Of a stretch of DNA of 64,000 nt, positions 23,968-35,613 are shown piece after piece; within the stretch, counting starts at the first letter, position 1; the number at the start of each line of letters is the position of its first letter. This DNA comes from Daucus carota subsp. sativus (lineage: Eukaryota > Streptophyta > Magnoliopsida > Apiales > Apiaceae), in contig NC_030387.2 of NCBI RefSeq assembly GCF_001625215.2, forward strand, positions 2,136,501 to 2,200,500, written 5' to 3'. The notes below the pieces were generated by a model, which saw only the letters and a program-made list of their open reading frames with translations, made no database searches and had not been told where the DNA came from. The position numbers and the translations under genes were made by a program.

Positions 23968-25421
23968 CACTACAAAAAAAAAGGTCAAAACTGACCGCTT
24001 AAAACCGACCGACAAATAAAAAGTGTCGGGATAAAACTGACCGCCGACACAGTCGGTTTTAACCAAAACGACGTCGTTCTGTCTTGATGGCAAGGCCTCT
24101 ATTTATTTTAACCGACCGAACTGAAATTGGTTGGTTTTGGAGCTGACTTGTCCGAGTCATAACCGACCCACTTATCGGTCGGTTAAGTGTTTGTGTATCT
24201 TTAATCAATTTTTAATGATTTGTTAGACAAAAGGATGTTGTTTTCTTTCTGAAGACAAAACCGACTGGCTATCGGCCGATTTTAACCCTATGTTTATTTT
24301 TAAATAAGTTTATATAATTGGAAAATGGATAAAATGTACGCGTCAAAGGAGGGGTACGTCGCCGTTTTACACTAAAATGCATAACCGACCGGCGGCGGTC
24401 GGTTTTAAACTGTTTTTTTTGCTAAAACATACCATCTCCCCCACCAGTCTCTATCTTTTTCCGCATCTTATTTTCTTTCTCTCCTTTCCCAAAATCTTTA
24501 TCTCTCTCTACCGAAACCCACTCTATCTCTCTCTCTCTCTCTCTCTCTATCTATACAAAAATGCACAGAAAAACGCGGATCATGAAATTCGTTGGGACTC
24601 GATTAGATTTTGAATTTTAATCTCAATTAGGGTTTTCGATCTTTATAATCTCAATTTGGAGGTATATATCTATCTCCCTCAGTTTCTCTTCACGTTTTTG
24701 TATGTTTGTGAGTTTAAATATATTTGTGTATAACGACCGGTAGCTGTCATAACCGACCGTAGTTACCATAAACCATGCTAGAAAACCGACCGATCGGTAC
24801 ATAACCGACCACTTTGACCATATGACAACGCTAGAAAAACCGACCGACAATATAAAGAAACGGTCGGTTATGCATGGTCGGTTTTACGGGACTGTAGGGC
24901 GTTCAGCCCTAAGCCCGACCAACAAGGCAAAATCGACCGTATACGGCAGTCGGTTATGCGTGGTCGGTTTAACTGGACTGCAGGGCCTTTTGCGCTAGAT
25001 CCGACCAATAATATAAAGCCGACTATCGTGTACGGTCGGTTTGCTATGCTCCGAAATATTGACCGTTTTTGGTCAAACTATATAACCGACCACCTTCGGT
25101 GGGTTTATTGTGCTCGAAAAATTTTGACCATTTTTGGTCAAACATTTTAACCCACTGATAGTGGTAGACTATATTTACACACGTGGCAGTTGTGTCCACG
25201 TGGCTCTAGATGGCAATGTAGGGTCCGGATCAGCAAGTTTTTGCAACTGAGAAAACTGACCATTAGGGTGGTCGGTTTTATACCTTAAACACGACCAATC
25301 TGTCAAAAACCGACCAAGTTAAAATCGACCACCTTTGTTGGTCGATTTTAGATCTAAAACCGATCGCTTTAGTATTGTTGCCGATTGTTTTTTACGGTAG
25401 GTTTTGTCCTTTTTTTTAGTG
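23968..25421. mobile_element. Non-autonomous CACTA element, 1454 bp, with 3-bp TSD
   Basis: It begins CACTACAAAAAAAAAGG and ends CCTTTTTTTTAGTG, flanked by tta on both sides (23965-23967 and 25422-25424). Both ends are saturated with aaccgacc / ggtcggtt iterations, the subterminal sites expected for a CACTA accessory protein. There is no transposase. The middle (about 24440-24665) looks like a host 5' leader: a CT-rich tract, attagggttttcgatc and a ggtatatat donor-like junction. Confidence 0.92.
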
Positions 25422-25500
25422 TTATGTGTCTAATTTTTTTAGTGTATATTTTATATATTATCATTATCATTATTGGAGAAAATAAATAAAATCTTTCCAA

Positions 25501-25616
25501 CTAACTAAACTTGTTGGTTGCTGTTGTGTATTCAGAGCATCTTCAAAATCTGTTCCAACTAACTAAACTGGTTGATTGTTGTTGTGTATTCAGAGCATCT
25601 TCAAAAGTTAGGTAAA
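25501..25616. repeat. 58-bp tandem duplication
   Basis: Two near-identical copies starting ctaactaaac at 25501 and 25559, each running to cagagcatcttcaaaa, with about four differences. Confidence 0.85.
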
Positions 25617-25980
25617 TTGGTCTTGTAAGTTATTATGTAAAATTTATTAAACTATAATTTAATGATATTGATTGTATTGAATATTGAAAAATATTTAAAA
25701 GTAATATGTTATTAATACTTTATATTTTTTAAGAGAAATATATCATTTCAATATATATAATAATAGTTGATATATAATCTTTCTACAAATTTCTTATGAG
25801 CATGTAGAAGTTCAACAAATATAAGAGTTTGTCTATAGTTATAGACAAGTTAAAGTATGGTTGGAGTATATTATTTTCAAGAAATTATTTATATTTATTA
25901 TTTTTGATATACAAACTCAGTTTTCTGTTAAGGATTTTTAATGGTCGAAGCCATTGTTAGAGTTAGAAAAATCATTAATA

Positions 25981-26229
25981 CTCCCTCTGTCCCATTTTAG
26001 TTGTCACATTTGGTTTTATGCCAGTCAAATTGACCAAAGTTTGACTGAGATTTATTAATATTTTATCAATTGAAAAAATAAAAAATATATGTCACCGGAA
26101 ATAACTTTTAATCTAATTTAAGATGTAATTTTCAATTTTTTAAAATAATGAAAGAATGATTTATAATATTTAGTCAAAGATTAGTCAATTTGACCAACAA
26201 AAATAAAAATGTGAATGGGACGGAAGGAG
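25981..26229. mobile_element. Stowaway-like MITE
   Basis: CTCCCTCTGTCCCATTTT at the left, inverted GGGACGGAAGGAG at the right, TA at both borders. Both ends also carry tcaaattgacc or its complement. Non-coding, 249 bp. Confidence 0.88.
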
Positions 26230-26337
26230 TAGTTAAATGTCATCTTGTTCAACTTCCTAAAATCTCACGAGTTTAGTAAGTATATTTACTTTTATACTAT
26301 ATTTTTGATATCTAGTTATAATTAATACTCCCTCCGT

Positions 26338-26577
26338 TTCAATTTACATGTCCACTTTCAAGAAATTTTTTTGTTTCAAATTACTTGTCCACTTCAACTT
26401 TCAATGCAAAATTATATTTCCAAAATCAATTCTACTCCACATATCTCTTATTTATATTTCCTAGATCAATCTCACTCCACATATTTTGATCATTTAATGC
26501 AATAAATGTGTGAACATCCACTTTTCTTAAACTGTGTGAATTTTTTAAAGTGGACATCTAATTTGAAACGGAGGGAG
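26338..26577. mobile_element. Stowaway-like MITE
   Basis: CTCCCTCCGTTTCAA and inverted TTGAAACGGAGGGAG termini with TA borders. The inverted similarity extends about 40 bp (gtccactttc / aaagtggac). A foldback of 240 bp. Confidence 0.92.
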
Positions 26578-26829
26578 TATTAGTTATTTAATACTTAACA
26601 TAATCTATCATTAATTTTTGATTGTCCTATTAGTTATTCACAACTAACATTAATAATTAATAATAAATGTGATATTGTACCAGGTTTCTATGTTTAAGAA
26701 TTTAGTAATAATTTCAAACTTTATTGATTCTTATTTCACAATCTCAATGTCAACGTACGTCAGAAGTATAATAATATCCAAATCTCATTGGTTTCTGTAT
26801 CTCGGTAACAAATTTTTACAAAGTGCATA

Positions 26830-27133
26830 CTCCATCCGTCTCGATTTATAGGTCCATTTTGGAATAAACACATATATTAAGAAATTAGTTGGTTAGATGG
26901 AATCTTATCTCATGTATCATTAATTAGTGCATTTACAAGTGAGAATATTGTTGAGTTTCAAAAAAATCACAATAAATATAGGGATTTAGTGCATTGAGAA
27001 ATGAGAATAATGTTGAGTTTCAAGAAAATCACAATTAATATATAGATAAATTTGTATTGAAAGAAGAGAGGGACAAGTATTTTGGGACAATTTTTTTTTT
27101 CCAAACTGGACCTATAAATTGAGACGGACGGAG
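26830..27133. mobile_element. Stowaway-like MITE
   Basis: Termini CTCCATCCGTCTCGATTTAT and an inverted end reading ttgagacggacggag with TA borders. The inverted repeat includes aggtccattttgg / ccaaactggacct. 304 bp, non-coding. Confidence 0.88.
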
Positions 27134-27266
27134 TAGATTGTATTAAGAATCATATTAAAACGAAATGAATAACATTGATATTAGCTATCAATTTCAGTTT
27201 AACATATAATATAAATTTTATAAAAGAAAATATATATTATTAGATCAAATAATATCTAATAATATA

Positions 27267-27545
27267 CACCCTCTCTGCCAACCATTTCTTTATCCTTTCT
27301 TTTTTTGGTGTCTTATCCAATTCTTTATCTTTCAAAACTTACGATAAATAGTTAATCGGTCCCACAACCTCTCCACTTTTATTTTCTTTTCACATTACTT
27401 TTACTTCACTATAGTTGTTTTATACATTAAAAATCAATGGGTGACAACACTTCACCTACCTTTAATTTCTTTCTCTTTTCCCCTATTATATACATATTAC
27501 TTAACCCAAAGTTTTGATAAGAAATGTGAGGCAGAGGGAGGGAGT
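27267..27545. mobile_element. Stowaway-like MITE
   Basis: Left end CACCCTCTCTGCCAACC, right end GGCAGAGGGAGGGAG, TA borders; inner inverted match atttctttat / gataagaaat. 279 bp. Confidence 0.8.
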
Positions 27546-28163
27546 ACCATTTTGTGCTAATGCAAAAATTATGAGTCATGACAGAATAATAAATGAGAGT
27601 TCGTAAAATATATATGTATATGTGTGATCAATAGATTATTTAAATAATTATATGAATAATATTATCTTTTTTTGATGAAATTGGTGTGATTTTAAAAAAT
27701 TTATTCGTCTAAATTTATAAACTTTCATGCTTGAAATGCATTACAATTTCCATTTGTCATAAATAAATTATTGTGATTGAGTGGGAGTGGCTGCAAATGA
27801 CAAAAACGCACACAAAAGTAAAATACATGAAACTTGAAAGAAAGATCCATTAGCTTCTTTTTTCTGCAATTTAATGTTGTAACAATGTTTTAATCATGCA
27901 ATAAATATGGCCCCCTAACTGGATAAACAATCCGCCATTAAGGGATTATAGGCTAATCAGAAACTCAAAAATTGGTATTCGAAATATATTTTGCCCCAGC
28001 AGCCCAGTTCGCTGGAACTGCGTTAACAACTTCGATAGATTCACTACGCCATATATGGCTTACTGCAACACCCAATGGCTATGTTGCCACCTAAAATGTA
28101 GCCTTAGGTGACCAAAATCGAAAAAAAATGATGTATGGCAACATCGGGGCATGATGTTGCCAT

Positions 28164-29814
28164 TTGTGTACATTGTTAAATATTCCTGGTAAAACTAAAG
28201 ATCATTTAAATGCACAATTAGATTTGCAAGAACTCGGAATTAGAAAGGTCCTTCATCCTATCACCTCTACTGATGGAAAGCATCTCGAGATCAGGGCAGC
28301 AAATTTTGACATGACAAACAAAGAGAAGGATATATTTTGTTCAGTATTTGAAAATGCAAAGTTTCCGTACGGGTTTGCTTCTAATATTAGAAAATGTGTC
28401 CAAGATAGAAAGATTGTCGGGTACAAGAGTCACGATGCACATATTATTATGCAATACTTATTAGAAATTGCTGTTAAAAAGGCACTGAAGCCCGAGGTTG
28501 CAGTTCCGTTAATTAGACTCGGTGAATTTCTTCGGAAAATATGTTCCAAGGTAATTGAGGTGGAGGATATAAAGAAACTTCAGCAGGATATTATTGAAAT
28601 AATTTGTCAACTAGAAATGACTTTCCCTCCTGCATTCTTTGACATTATGGTGCACTTACCAATACATCTCTGTAATGAAATTGAGCTTGGCGGCCCAGTT
28701 CATCAAAGATGGATGTACTCAGTTGAGAGATACCTAGGTAAATTGAAGCGATACGTTCGCAATAGGAGTAAGCCAGAAGGGTCGATGGCTGAAGGATACC
28801 TCGCTGATGAATGTCTTACATTCTGTGCAAGATTCCTATGTGACAGCCAAACAAAGTCATCAAATGAATACAGAAGCTTAAATTCAAAAACTGGTGGATA
28901 TGCTATTGGTTCAGGGAGGAATAAAATGGGGAAATCTATTCATCTACCTGAAGATGTATGGATCAAAGCTCATCGTTATGTTTTATTTAACTATGATGAC
29001 AAGGATGTAGAAGAGTTGATTAAGTAAGTCTGTAACCTATTAAATTAGTAAATTAAATATTTTATTATCTTACATCTATTGACATATTGTTATCGTCTAA
29101 AATTGTAGGAAACATCATGCATTATTTGACCAAAATGTGAAGTCCAACAGATTCAAGAGAGCAAGAACACACACTGATGAATTAGTTGATTGGTTTAGGA
29201 ATGAAATTGCGAAAAAAGAGAATGTTTCAAGGGAATTGTCATCCTTAGCCAGAGGTCCTAATCGAGCAGCGAAGCGATATAGTGGTTATGTTGTGAATGG
29301 ATATAGGTTCCATACGAAGAAAAGGGATAATATATGCACAACACAAAACAGCGGTGTTTACTTAACTGCCTTAACCTCCAGCTTTGCTAGTTCCAAGGAC
29401 CAGAACCCAACAGTTGGTGATGTTCATTATTTTGGTTCCATTGAAGAGATAATTGAAGTTGATTATTGGGGGGCTTCTAGTTTTGTTTTATTTAGGTGTA
29501 CATGGTATGTTGCTGACAAGGATTCCTTAGGGTTCACTCGAGTCAACTTTAACAAGATTTGTCATAAAAATGACCCTTTTGTTATGTCAACACAAGCCCA
29601 TCAATTGTTTTACATTCAAGATCCTATTGAAAAACAATTTTACTATCCTGTCAAGAGGCTGTCAGCAGAGTTTTATGACATTAATGGGCAGTTTACACAT
29701 GAGACTTCAGGTTATCATTCATTAATAGAAAATGAAGATGGTGAAGATGAAGGTAGCTGGTCTAGAGCAGATGTCCCAACAAGAGAATTTGTAGCTGAAG
29801 AAACAACATTAATA
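28164..29814 (+). pseudogene. TNP2-type CACTA transposase, C-terminal remnant
   Basis: The first exon (about 28170-29023) opens abruptly with LLNIPGKTKDHLNAQLDLQE and runs through HLPIHLCNEIELGGPVHQRW and MYSVERYLGKLKRYVRNRSK, the DUF4218 region following the transposase core in plant En/Spm TNP2 proteins. After a GT-AG intron (29024-29108) the second exon (29109 to about 29814) carries DUF4216-like sequence (SGYVVNGYRFHTKKRD, VDYWGASSFVLFRCTWY). No ATG opens the frame: a TGA lies a few codons upstream, at the join to the subterminal repeats. The N-terminal and catalytic DDE parts, normally several hundred residues, are deleted. A GTGAGT donor-like site at 29815 and an acceptor at 30087 suggest that transcripts once continued. 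Confidence 0.85.
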
Positions 29815-30088
29815 GTGAGTAATTATCTAATATAATCTTATATTAAAAGAATTAATATTAAAATATACTGAAAATATAGTAGATATATAGCTAGCTTATA
29901 AACATGTTCTTGTTCTTTTATATTTAGTTATATGCTTCATTATTTTTTTTGACAAACTGCTTCATTATTTTAGTTATATGTCCTTGTTTTTTTAGTTATA
30001 TGCTTCATTGTAATATGTCCTTGTTTTTTTAATCATCTGCATCAATTTTTTTATTCTATTTGTGCTGACTGTTTTGATTAACTACAGG

Positions 30089-33000
30089 ATGGCATGTAAT
30101 GGTATGAGTTTCCGGCTGCATCACAAGGGGTATTTCACCAAAGACAAGTATGTTGGAGGGGAGGAAGTAATTTACGATGTCCATGATCTTGATCTGTTTT
30201 CATATTCTGTACTGATGGAGTGGGTGCTAGAGATAGGCTATAAAGAGATTGGTGGGGTTTATATGAGAGCAGAGGAAAAAAATAAGTGGGCATTATTGTG
30301 TAATGATGCGGATATAAATGAGGTTATTCTCACGACTGATTCTTCTTCTTTGGACTTGTATATTGACTGTGATGTTGATAGCAGTGTCAAGCCGGTGAAG
30401 CAAATGCAACCTCATGTTATTGTAAGGCCAAAAACATGCCCTGTTAAGGCTATGCAGAGGATTCCTAAAAAGCGTCAATTTGTGACTATAAAGGAAATCA
30501 ATCAGGAGAAGGAACGAAGGTTGAACAAGTCTCGGAAGGAAAAACGAATAAGTTCTACTTCTGTAATTCCAACAAAAAAGGCTGGTGAAGATTTGAAGTC
30601 AACAGAGCGGGAAGATGCAATTTCAACAGAGCGGGAAGGTGGACTGATGGGATTGGATGAATATATGAAAAGATTTGAGATTCTTCCGGTACATGAGGAT
30701 TTGGTGGAAGGAGCTGGGGAAGTCCATGAAGGTGAAGTGAATGAGTATGAAATGCGTCGAATTAGAAACATTGAGGAAAACGAGAAAATTTTTGAGGAAC
30801 TTGGTTTAAAGCGGAGGACTAGGAATTCTGTCCAACTACTGAATGAAGACAAACCCAATAATGTGTTGAGTGATGAAGATGGAAGTGAATATATGTGCCC
30901 TGAGAATGACCAAGAGCAACAGAGTGATCATGAAGAGGATATAGTTGCGTCAAAGGTATATTTTTGTGATTTTTTCACAAAATTTGTTCTAGCATCTTTT
31001 AATTTCCAAAATTTACTATAAACATGTATATTTTGTTTAGGCAAAGAAAAAGGCCAAGAGAGTTGTGGTTCAAACTGACGGGCCCAGAACTCGTTCCAGA
31101 GCATCTAAAATGCCTAAGCCATGTGACAAGGAAGTGAAAAGAGTTGGGGTTCAGACTGATCATCAGGTTGCAACCTTTTATTCTGCAGTTGAATTTCTTT
31201 ATCAATTTCACCTAAATTATAAATATATGATAAGTATATCTATTTTATATACTATCATTTTGTAGAGAAATGATGAATCAAATAATGTTCCTACTGTGGA
31301 GAAGCTCAAGCTGCTAAAAAGTAGTGCTCCTGGTTCAATGGAGAAATATTTGGAGTTACGTGAGCAAGAAAAGCAGGCTGCGATCCTGCAGTCCCAATCC
31401 CAACCAGAAAATCAAGAGTCCCAACCAGAAAGTGGTAAAGCCAACTGAAATTATAGTTTAGTTTAGTTGTGAATTCTAGTTGCTTAAATTATATTTTTAC
31501 AGTGCTTTTATATGATGTATATCAGATGCACCAACTGAAGTAGAGAAGAGAAAGAGAGGAAAATCCAAACTAGGTCATGTCCATACGCGAGGTGAGAAGA
31601 AGGAGATCAAGCTGTCGGATCTAGGCCAACCTATATCAGATGATGACGATCATTTGCTATCTGAGTTCAGCAATTTCTTAGGAACAACGGTAAGGGAGTT
31701 TGTTTCTCTAACATGTCGTAGTTGGAGTGAAGTTCCTGAAAAAGACATCCTATGGCAGTATGTGAAGGTAACATAATATTTTTATTTTTTACCACTTTAA
31801 TCTACATCTGCATTATGAAATATATATCTTCTGACAAATAAAATTCCCCTACATTATTTTAGGATAAATACATCATTCCTGAGGAGGGTTATAAATGGGT
31901 AATGACAACGATGCGTGATCAGTTTAGGGCATACAAAGCTCGCATCAAGAGGGAACATTATAGTAAGTATGGTACTGATGAGGAGAGGCTCGAGAACAGG
32001 CCGAGGGATGTCCCTTTGAAAGATTTTAAAATGCTTTTAATTTATTGGGCTGATGAAAAAATAAAGGTAAGAATTCCTCTTATTTGCCAATGCATCACTT
32101 ATATTAATTATGCGTTTTGATTTGTTCTTTTTTGCCCTCCATAGGACAAGGCGATAAAAAATATAAGGGCTCGAAGCTTTGTAAGTGAAACACATACCGT
32201 CGGGCCTAGGAGTTTCGCCCAAGTCTGCCACAAAATGGTATGTCAGCAATTAGCCTCGCTTTGTAAGTTTTAGAAATTAATCTGTCTAAAATTGAAAGTT
32301 GGTATAATTTGGCAATTTATTGGTAAAAGGTAAAATAAATAGTGATATAGATTTAGTTAATTTATTGGTAGCTAATATGCCTAAGTTTTGTTGTGGGTGA
32401 GAAGTACCAGTTTTAAATACTCACTGTGGTGTTGTAAGGTTATGTTTATGCCTTCTTTTTTTTATTGATTATGGTATTGGTGTTTTATATGCAAGGCAAT
32501 TGCAAGGGAACAGGCGGCTAAACCGGATGAACCAGCACCACCAATATCAGATGCTGACATTTATGTGAAAACACGCAAAAGAGACTCTGCACGAGAGTAT
32601 AAGCTACCTACTGATGCGGTTGAAAAAAAGATTGTGAGTTTTGTATTAGTATATATATGTAAAATATAACATGTGTGCCTACAGTTTCTATTTTTATATC
32701 CTGATGTACTTTAGTAAGATTGTGATATTGTTTAACATCCTTATTGTAGGAAGATGTTGAAAAACTTCTTAAAACAGGAACCGTTGAGGATGCTAACAAA
32801 CTTGTATATGGTGACAAGAAACACAGCCGCTCGTACCTACTAGGTAGACTTATTCAGAGAAGGGAAGCAAAGGGGAAATCTGTGACACACACTGAGGCTA
32901 CTATCTCTGATCAGGTGTTGGCCAGTTTGACAGAAAAGATCCGAGAACAACTTGCTCAAGAGATGGAAGAAAAAATGGATCAGAAGGTTCGGGAGAATGT

Positions 33001-33130
33001 CAAGGCAATGGTGCCCAAGTTGGCAGAAAAGAATCCAGACCTCAAGATTGATATTCAAGACCTCAGTGTCGAGCCGACGTATGATGCCTCTGCAAGTGGA
33101 GCGAACACAGCCACCACGGACACTACTTGA
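30089..33130 (+). CDS. CACTA second gene: PB1-like plus Transposase_24-type protein, 739 aa
   Basis: Eight exons with GT-AG borders keep one frame: 30089-30955, 31041-31166, 31266-31434, 31526-31767, 31863-32066, 32145-32237, 32496-32633 and 32750-33130 (TGA), 739 codons plus stop. The N-terminus (MACNGMSFRLHHKGYF, KYVGGEEVIYDVHDLDLFSY, about residues 1-75) resembles the PB1-like domain of plant transposon proteins. The middle is charged with R/K-rich tracts. Exons 4-7 (FVSLTCRSWSEVPEKDILWQ, MTTMRDQFRAYKARIKREHY) match the Transposase_24 pattern of En/Spm accessory proteins. The C-terminus (VLASLTEKIREQLAQEMEEK) is a predicted coiled coil. By analogy it would bind the subterminal repeats; that is inference. 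I chose the ATG just after the acceptor at 30087, though an upstream exon shared with the transposase gene is possible. No stop or frameshift was seen. Confidence 0.82.
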
Positions 33131-33139
33131 CTTGATGTG

Positions 33140-33764
33140 TGATGCACTTAGATACTCTAATCATATTTTGCAAAGTTTAACTTGTAATGTAATGCATGAT
33201 GACGTAGGAATTTTAAGACTTTGAACTGCTATTTTACTTGGATGGTTGAATTATGGTTGCAAATTTTGGATGTTTGGTTTATGGTTGAATCTGAATTTGT
33301 GATTAGTTGGCTTGATTTGTTTTGGGATGTTACATTTTAGATAAGAACATGTCAAAATTTCTTCAATAAAGGTGTTGCCATATTTAATAAAAAATGTTTC
33401 TAAAACCTGATCAGTGTTAGAAAATGGATGTTACCATAGAGTGAGTAAGATGTTGCTATTGCATAATTAATGGCAACATCAACCTTTTGTTGCTGAAAAA
33501 TGAACTGTGTTGCCATAGATCTTATGGCAACACCCACTTTGGTGTTGCTATTATAAACAAAATGTAGCCATATGGACCTAACACTACATTTTTTGGGTGT
33601 TGCCGTAGCTTGTTAAAATATGTTGGCTTACGCTCTAAGGCTACAAGCCGATATCCAACACCCACTATTTTGACAAAAATGTTGCCTTAAACCTTATAGC
33701 AACATTTTAAAGCATTTTTAACATTTTTTTTTGGATGTTGCCGTAGACCATATATGGCGTAGTG
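33140..33764. promoter_or_regulatory. Right subterminal repeat region of the CACTA element
   Basis: Roughly fifteen occurrences of tgttgcca, ggcaacat, tgttgctat and close variants, in both orientations, fill 33360-33745; the left end has a shorter set at 28060-28165. Such arrays are the binding sites for TNPA-type proteins in characterised CACTA elements; here the role is inferred. Confidence 0.75.
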
Positions 33765-34632
33765 ATTTTCCAGATGAGGTAGTAATTCTGAAGGAAAGTG
33801 GGCCTTGAGTTGAAGGGTTGATGTTAGCACTCCATGTTGCACCCCAGGATTGTTGCATTGGAATCCAGTCAGAGTTTGCCGGTTTGAGTTGCATAGAGCC
33901 AATGTCACCGTCTCCATTGATGCTTTCAATTGCACAAGCAAAATAGTTTGGATTGATATGTTGGTCGATTTTGAACGCAATGTTTGCACCTTGATAGTTG
34001 CATGACACCCTGGAAATTAAACACAGTAAAAGATCAGAAAACCTGATGAAACAGGTACAAATTGATGGAAATTGTACTTTTTAGTACCTTCTGAATTGGA
34101 TATCAACTTGTCCTAGTTGGCGGAGATTATTTTCTTGCCCAGGTTTAGCCATTGCCCCGAAAGCATGGCCACTCAAGTCGAAATGAAATGGTACGTTGTT
34201 ACAAGCTCCAGGACATTCATCTGTGATGGTCACAGTGATTGGTTGGCCCGAGCATTGTTCAGCTGAGCATTGGACCTGCATAATGATCAGTTTTTTCATG
34301 TCAATATAATTATAATAATGATGTATTCGATACGAGAAGAAGAAATTGATGGTAATTTACCTGAAAACACTGACCACAGCCATGTCCTGAGAGGAAGATC
34401 TTGGCATTTCCGGCAGATATCATGCTTGAGTATGGAGCTTGTCCAACATCTGCATGTGTCAAATCCGCAGGCTCCTCCTATATTCATATATTCATATATC
34501 ATAAATAAAATATATAAGCAAGGGTCTCACAAACATGTAGATTTATAAAAATATAGTGTTGTTAAGCAATAATTGAAAATGAGTTTATTACCACTTCCAG
34601 GACCATCAGGGGGTCCATACCATGTAGCTAAG

Positions 34633-35570
34633 TGTAAGACCCTTGTGTGGTTTTATCGAATTTTGGACTTGGAGTGTTGGGGCGACTCCAAGGGCGGTCG
34701 CTGAGCTGGGCAGCGACCAGGCGCAGGTAGAGCGCAGGTAGGGCGCTGGTGGGCGACGGCGCCTGAAGGGTGGAATTAACCCGGGCTGATGGATGCTTGG
34801 GGTAAATTGTGGGAATCTAAGTGCTAAAGAGTTGGAGTCTTGGGCTTAGTAAATTGGGCAGGATGCTCAGGCCAAGTGAGGGATGCACTTGGGCCAAAGT
34901 TGGAGTTGCGTGCATAGGCGCTCGGGCTGCGTCCTATGGGCGTCTGGACACTATTGCTAAGTGTTTGTGGGCTAAATCAGATGGACTTGAAGGCCCAAAT
35001 TGGTGGGTTAATGTGGGCTGAGTTGGATGGCTAAAAAGAAGGCTGAGTGGGGCAAAGAAACTGCTTGGAACTGCTCATAACCGCTGGTAACTGCCACAAC
35101 TGCTCTGCATAGGCGCTGGAGCCCTTGGGCGCGCGGGAAACGCCTTGGGGGCGCCTGGAGTGTATTTAAAATATTTAGATAGGCATTCTAAATATTGTGG
35201 ATGATAGTACTTGGTGTACTAGGCTATTTTACAAGTTCAAACGGACCTGCACTTGTAATATTTTGTATGCTAGGCAGTAGGCAAGTCTGTAAGCATATAT
35301 TTGGGTTGTATCCTTGAATTGTTGGGGCAATAAAAGGTTGGGCTAGTTTGCCTGTATATTGTTGTTGTGTGTTTACATTTGCTTGGTAATTAAACACACT
35401 TGCACACACGGGGTTGTGTTGGGGAAAGGCTGACTGTTCTTAGACTCGGAGGCGCTACGTGGACGCAACAGGGGCATTTCGTGGACGCTCGTGGGCATTC
35501 TGTGAGCGCTGTGTTAAGGGCAGGCCGCGCAGGGGCAAAAAGTTAAGGGTGAGAACTTACCCCTGTGACA
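34633..35570 (+). repeat. 5' LTR, 938 bp
   Basis: TG...CA ends. Internal signals are a gtatttaaaat TATA-like motif near 35161 and gcaataaaagg, a possible polyadenylation signal, near 35328. The first part is GC-rich with gcgcaggtaga / gcgcaggtagg iterations. It differs from the 3' LTR by c/t near 34817 and g/a near 35371 by direct reading. Confidence 0.95.
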
Positions 35571-35572
35571 AC

Positions 35573-35584
35573 TGGTATCAGAGC
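35573..35584 (+). other. Primer-binding site
   Basis: TGGTATCAGAGC, two bases after the 5' LTR, complementary to the 3' end of plant initiator tRNA-Met; the standard minus-strand primer site. Confidence 0.9.
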
Positions 35585-35613
35585 TGTGTTGTTAGATTGT
35601 GGGATATCGAATC

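Larger units (their letters stand above)
28042..33764 (+). mobile_element. CACTA transposon, 5.7 kb, with 3-bp TSD, inside expansin exon 4
   Basis: It starts CACTACGCCATATATGG and ends with the inverted CCATATATGGCGTAGTG; similarity continues to about 28 bp (tac-n-gcaaca-n-ccaa). The target duplication att is at 28039-28041 and 33765-33767. Subterminal regions repeat ggcaacat / tgttgcca many times. It carries two genes on its plus strand: a 5'-truncated TNP2-type transposase gene and an apparently intact second gene. The catalytic part of TNP2 is gone, so the element cannot move alone but could be moved by a relative. Confidence 0.95.

Noticed and set aside
28164..29027. Complete transposase gene
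   Set aside because: The frame has no ATG, starts mid-domain, and lacks the catalytic region upstream; called as a remnant instead.
34821..35021. Small frame in the LTR, identical at 37727-37927
   Set aside because: It is simply present in both LTRs; no conserved domain, and it overlaps regulatory LTR sequence.
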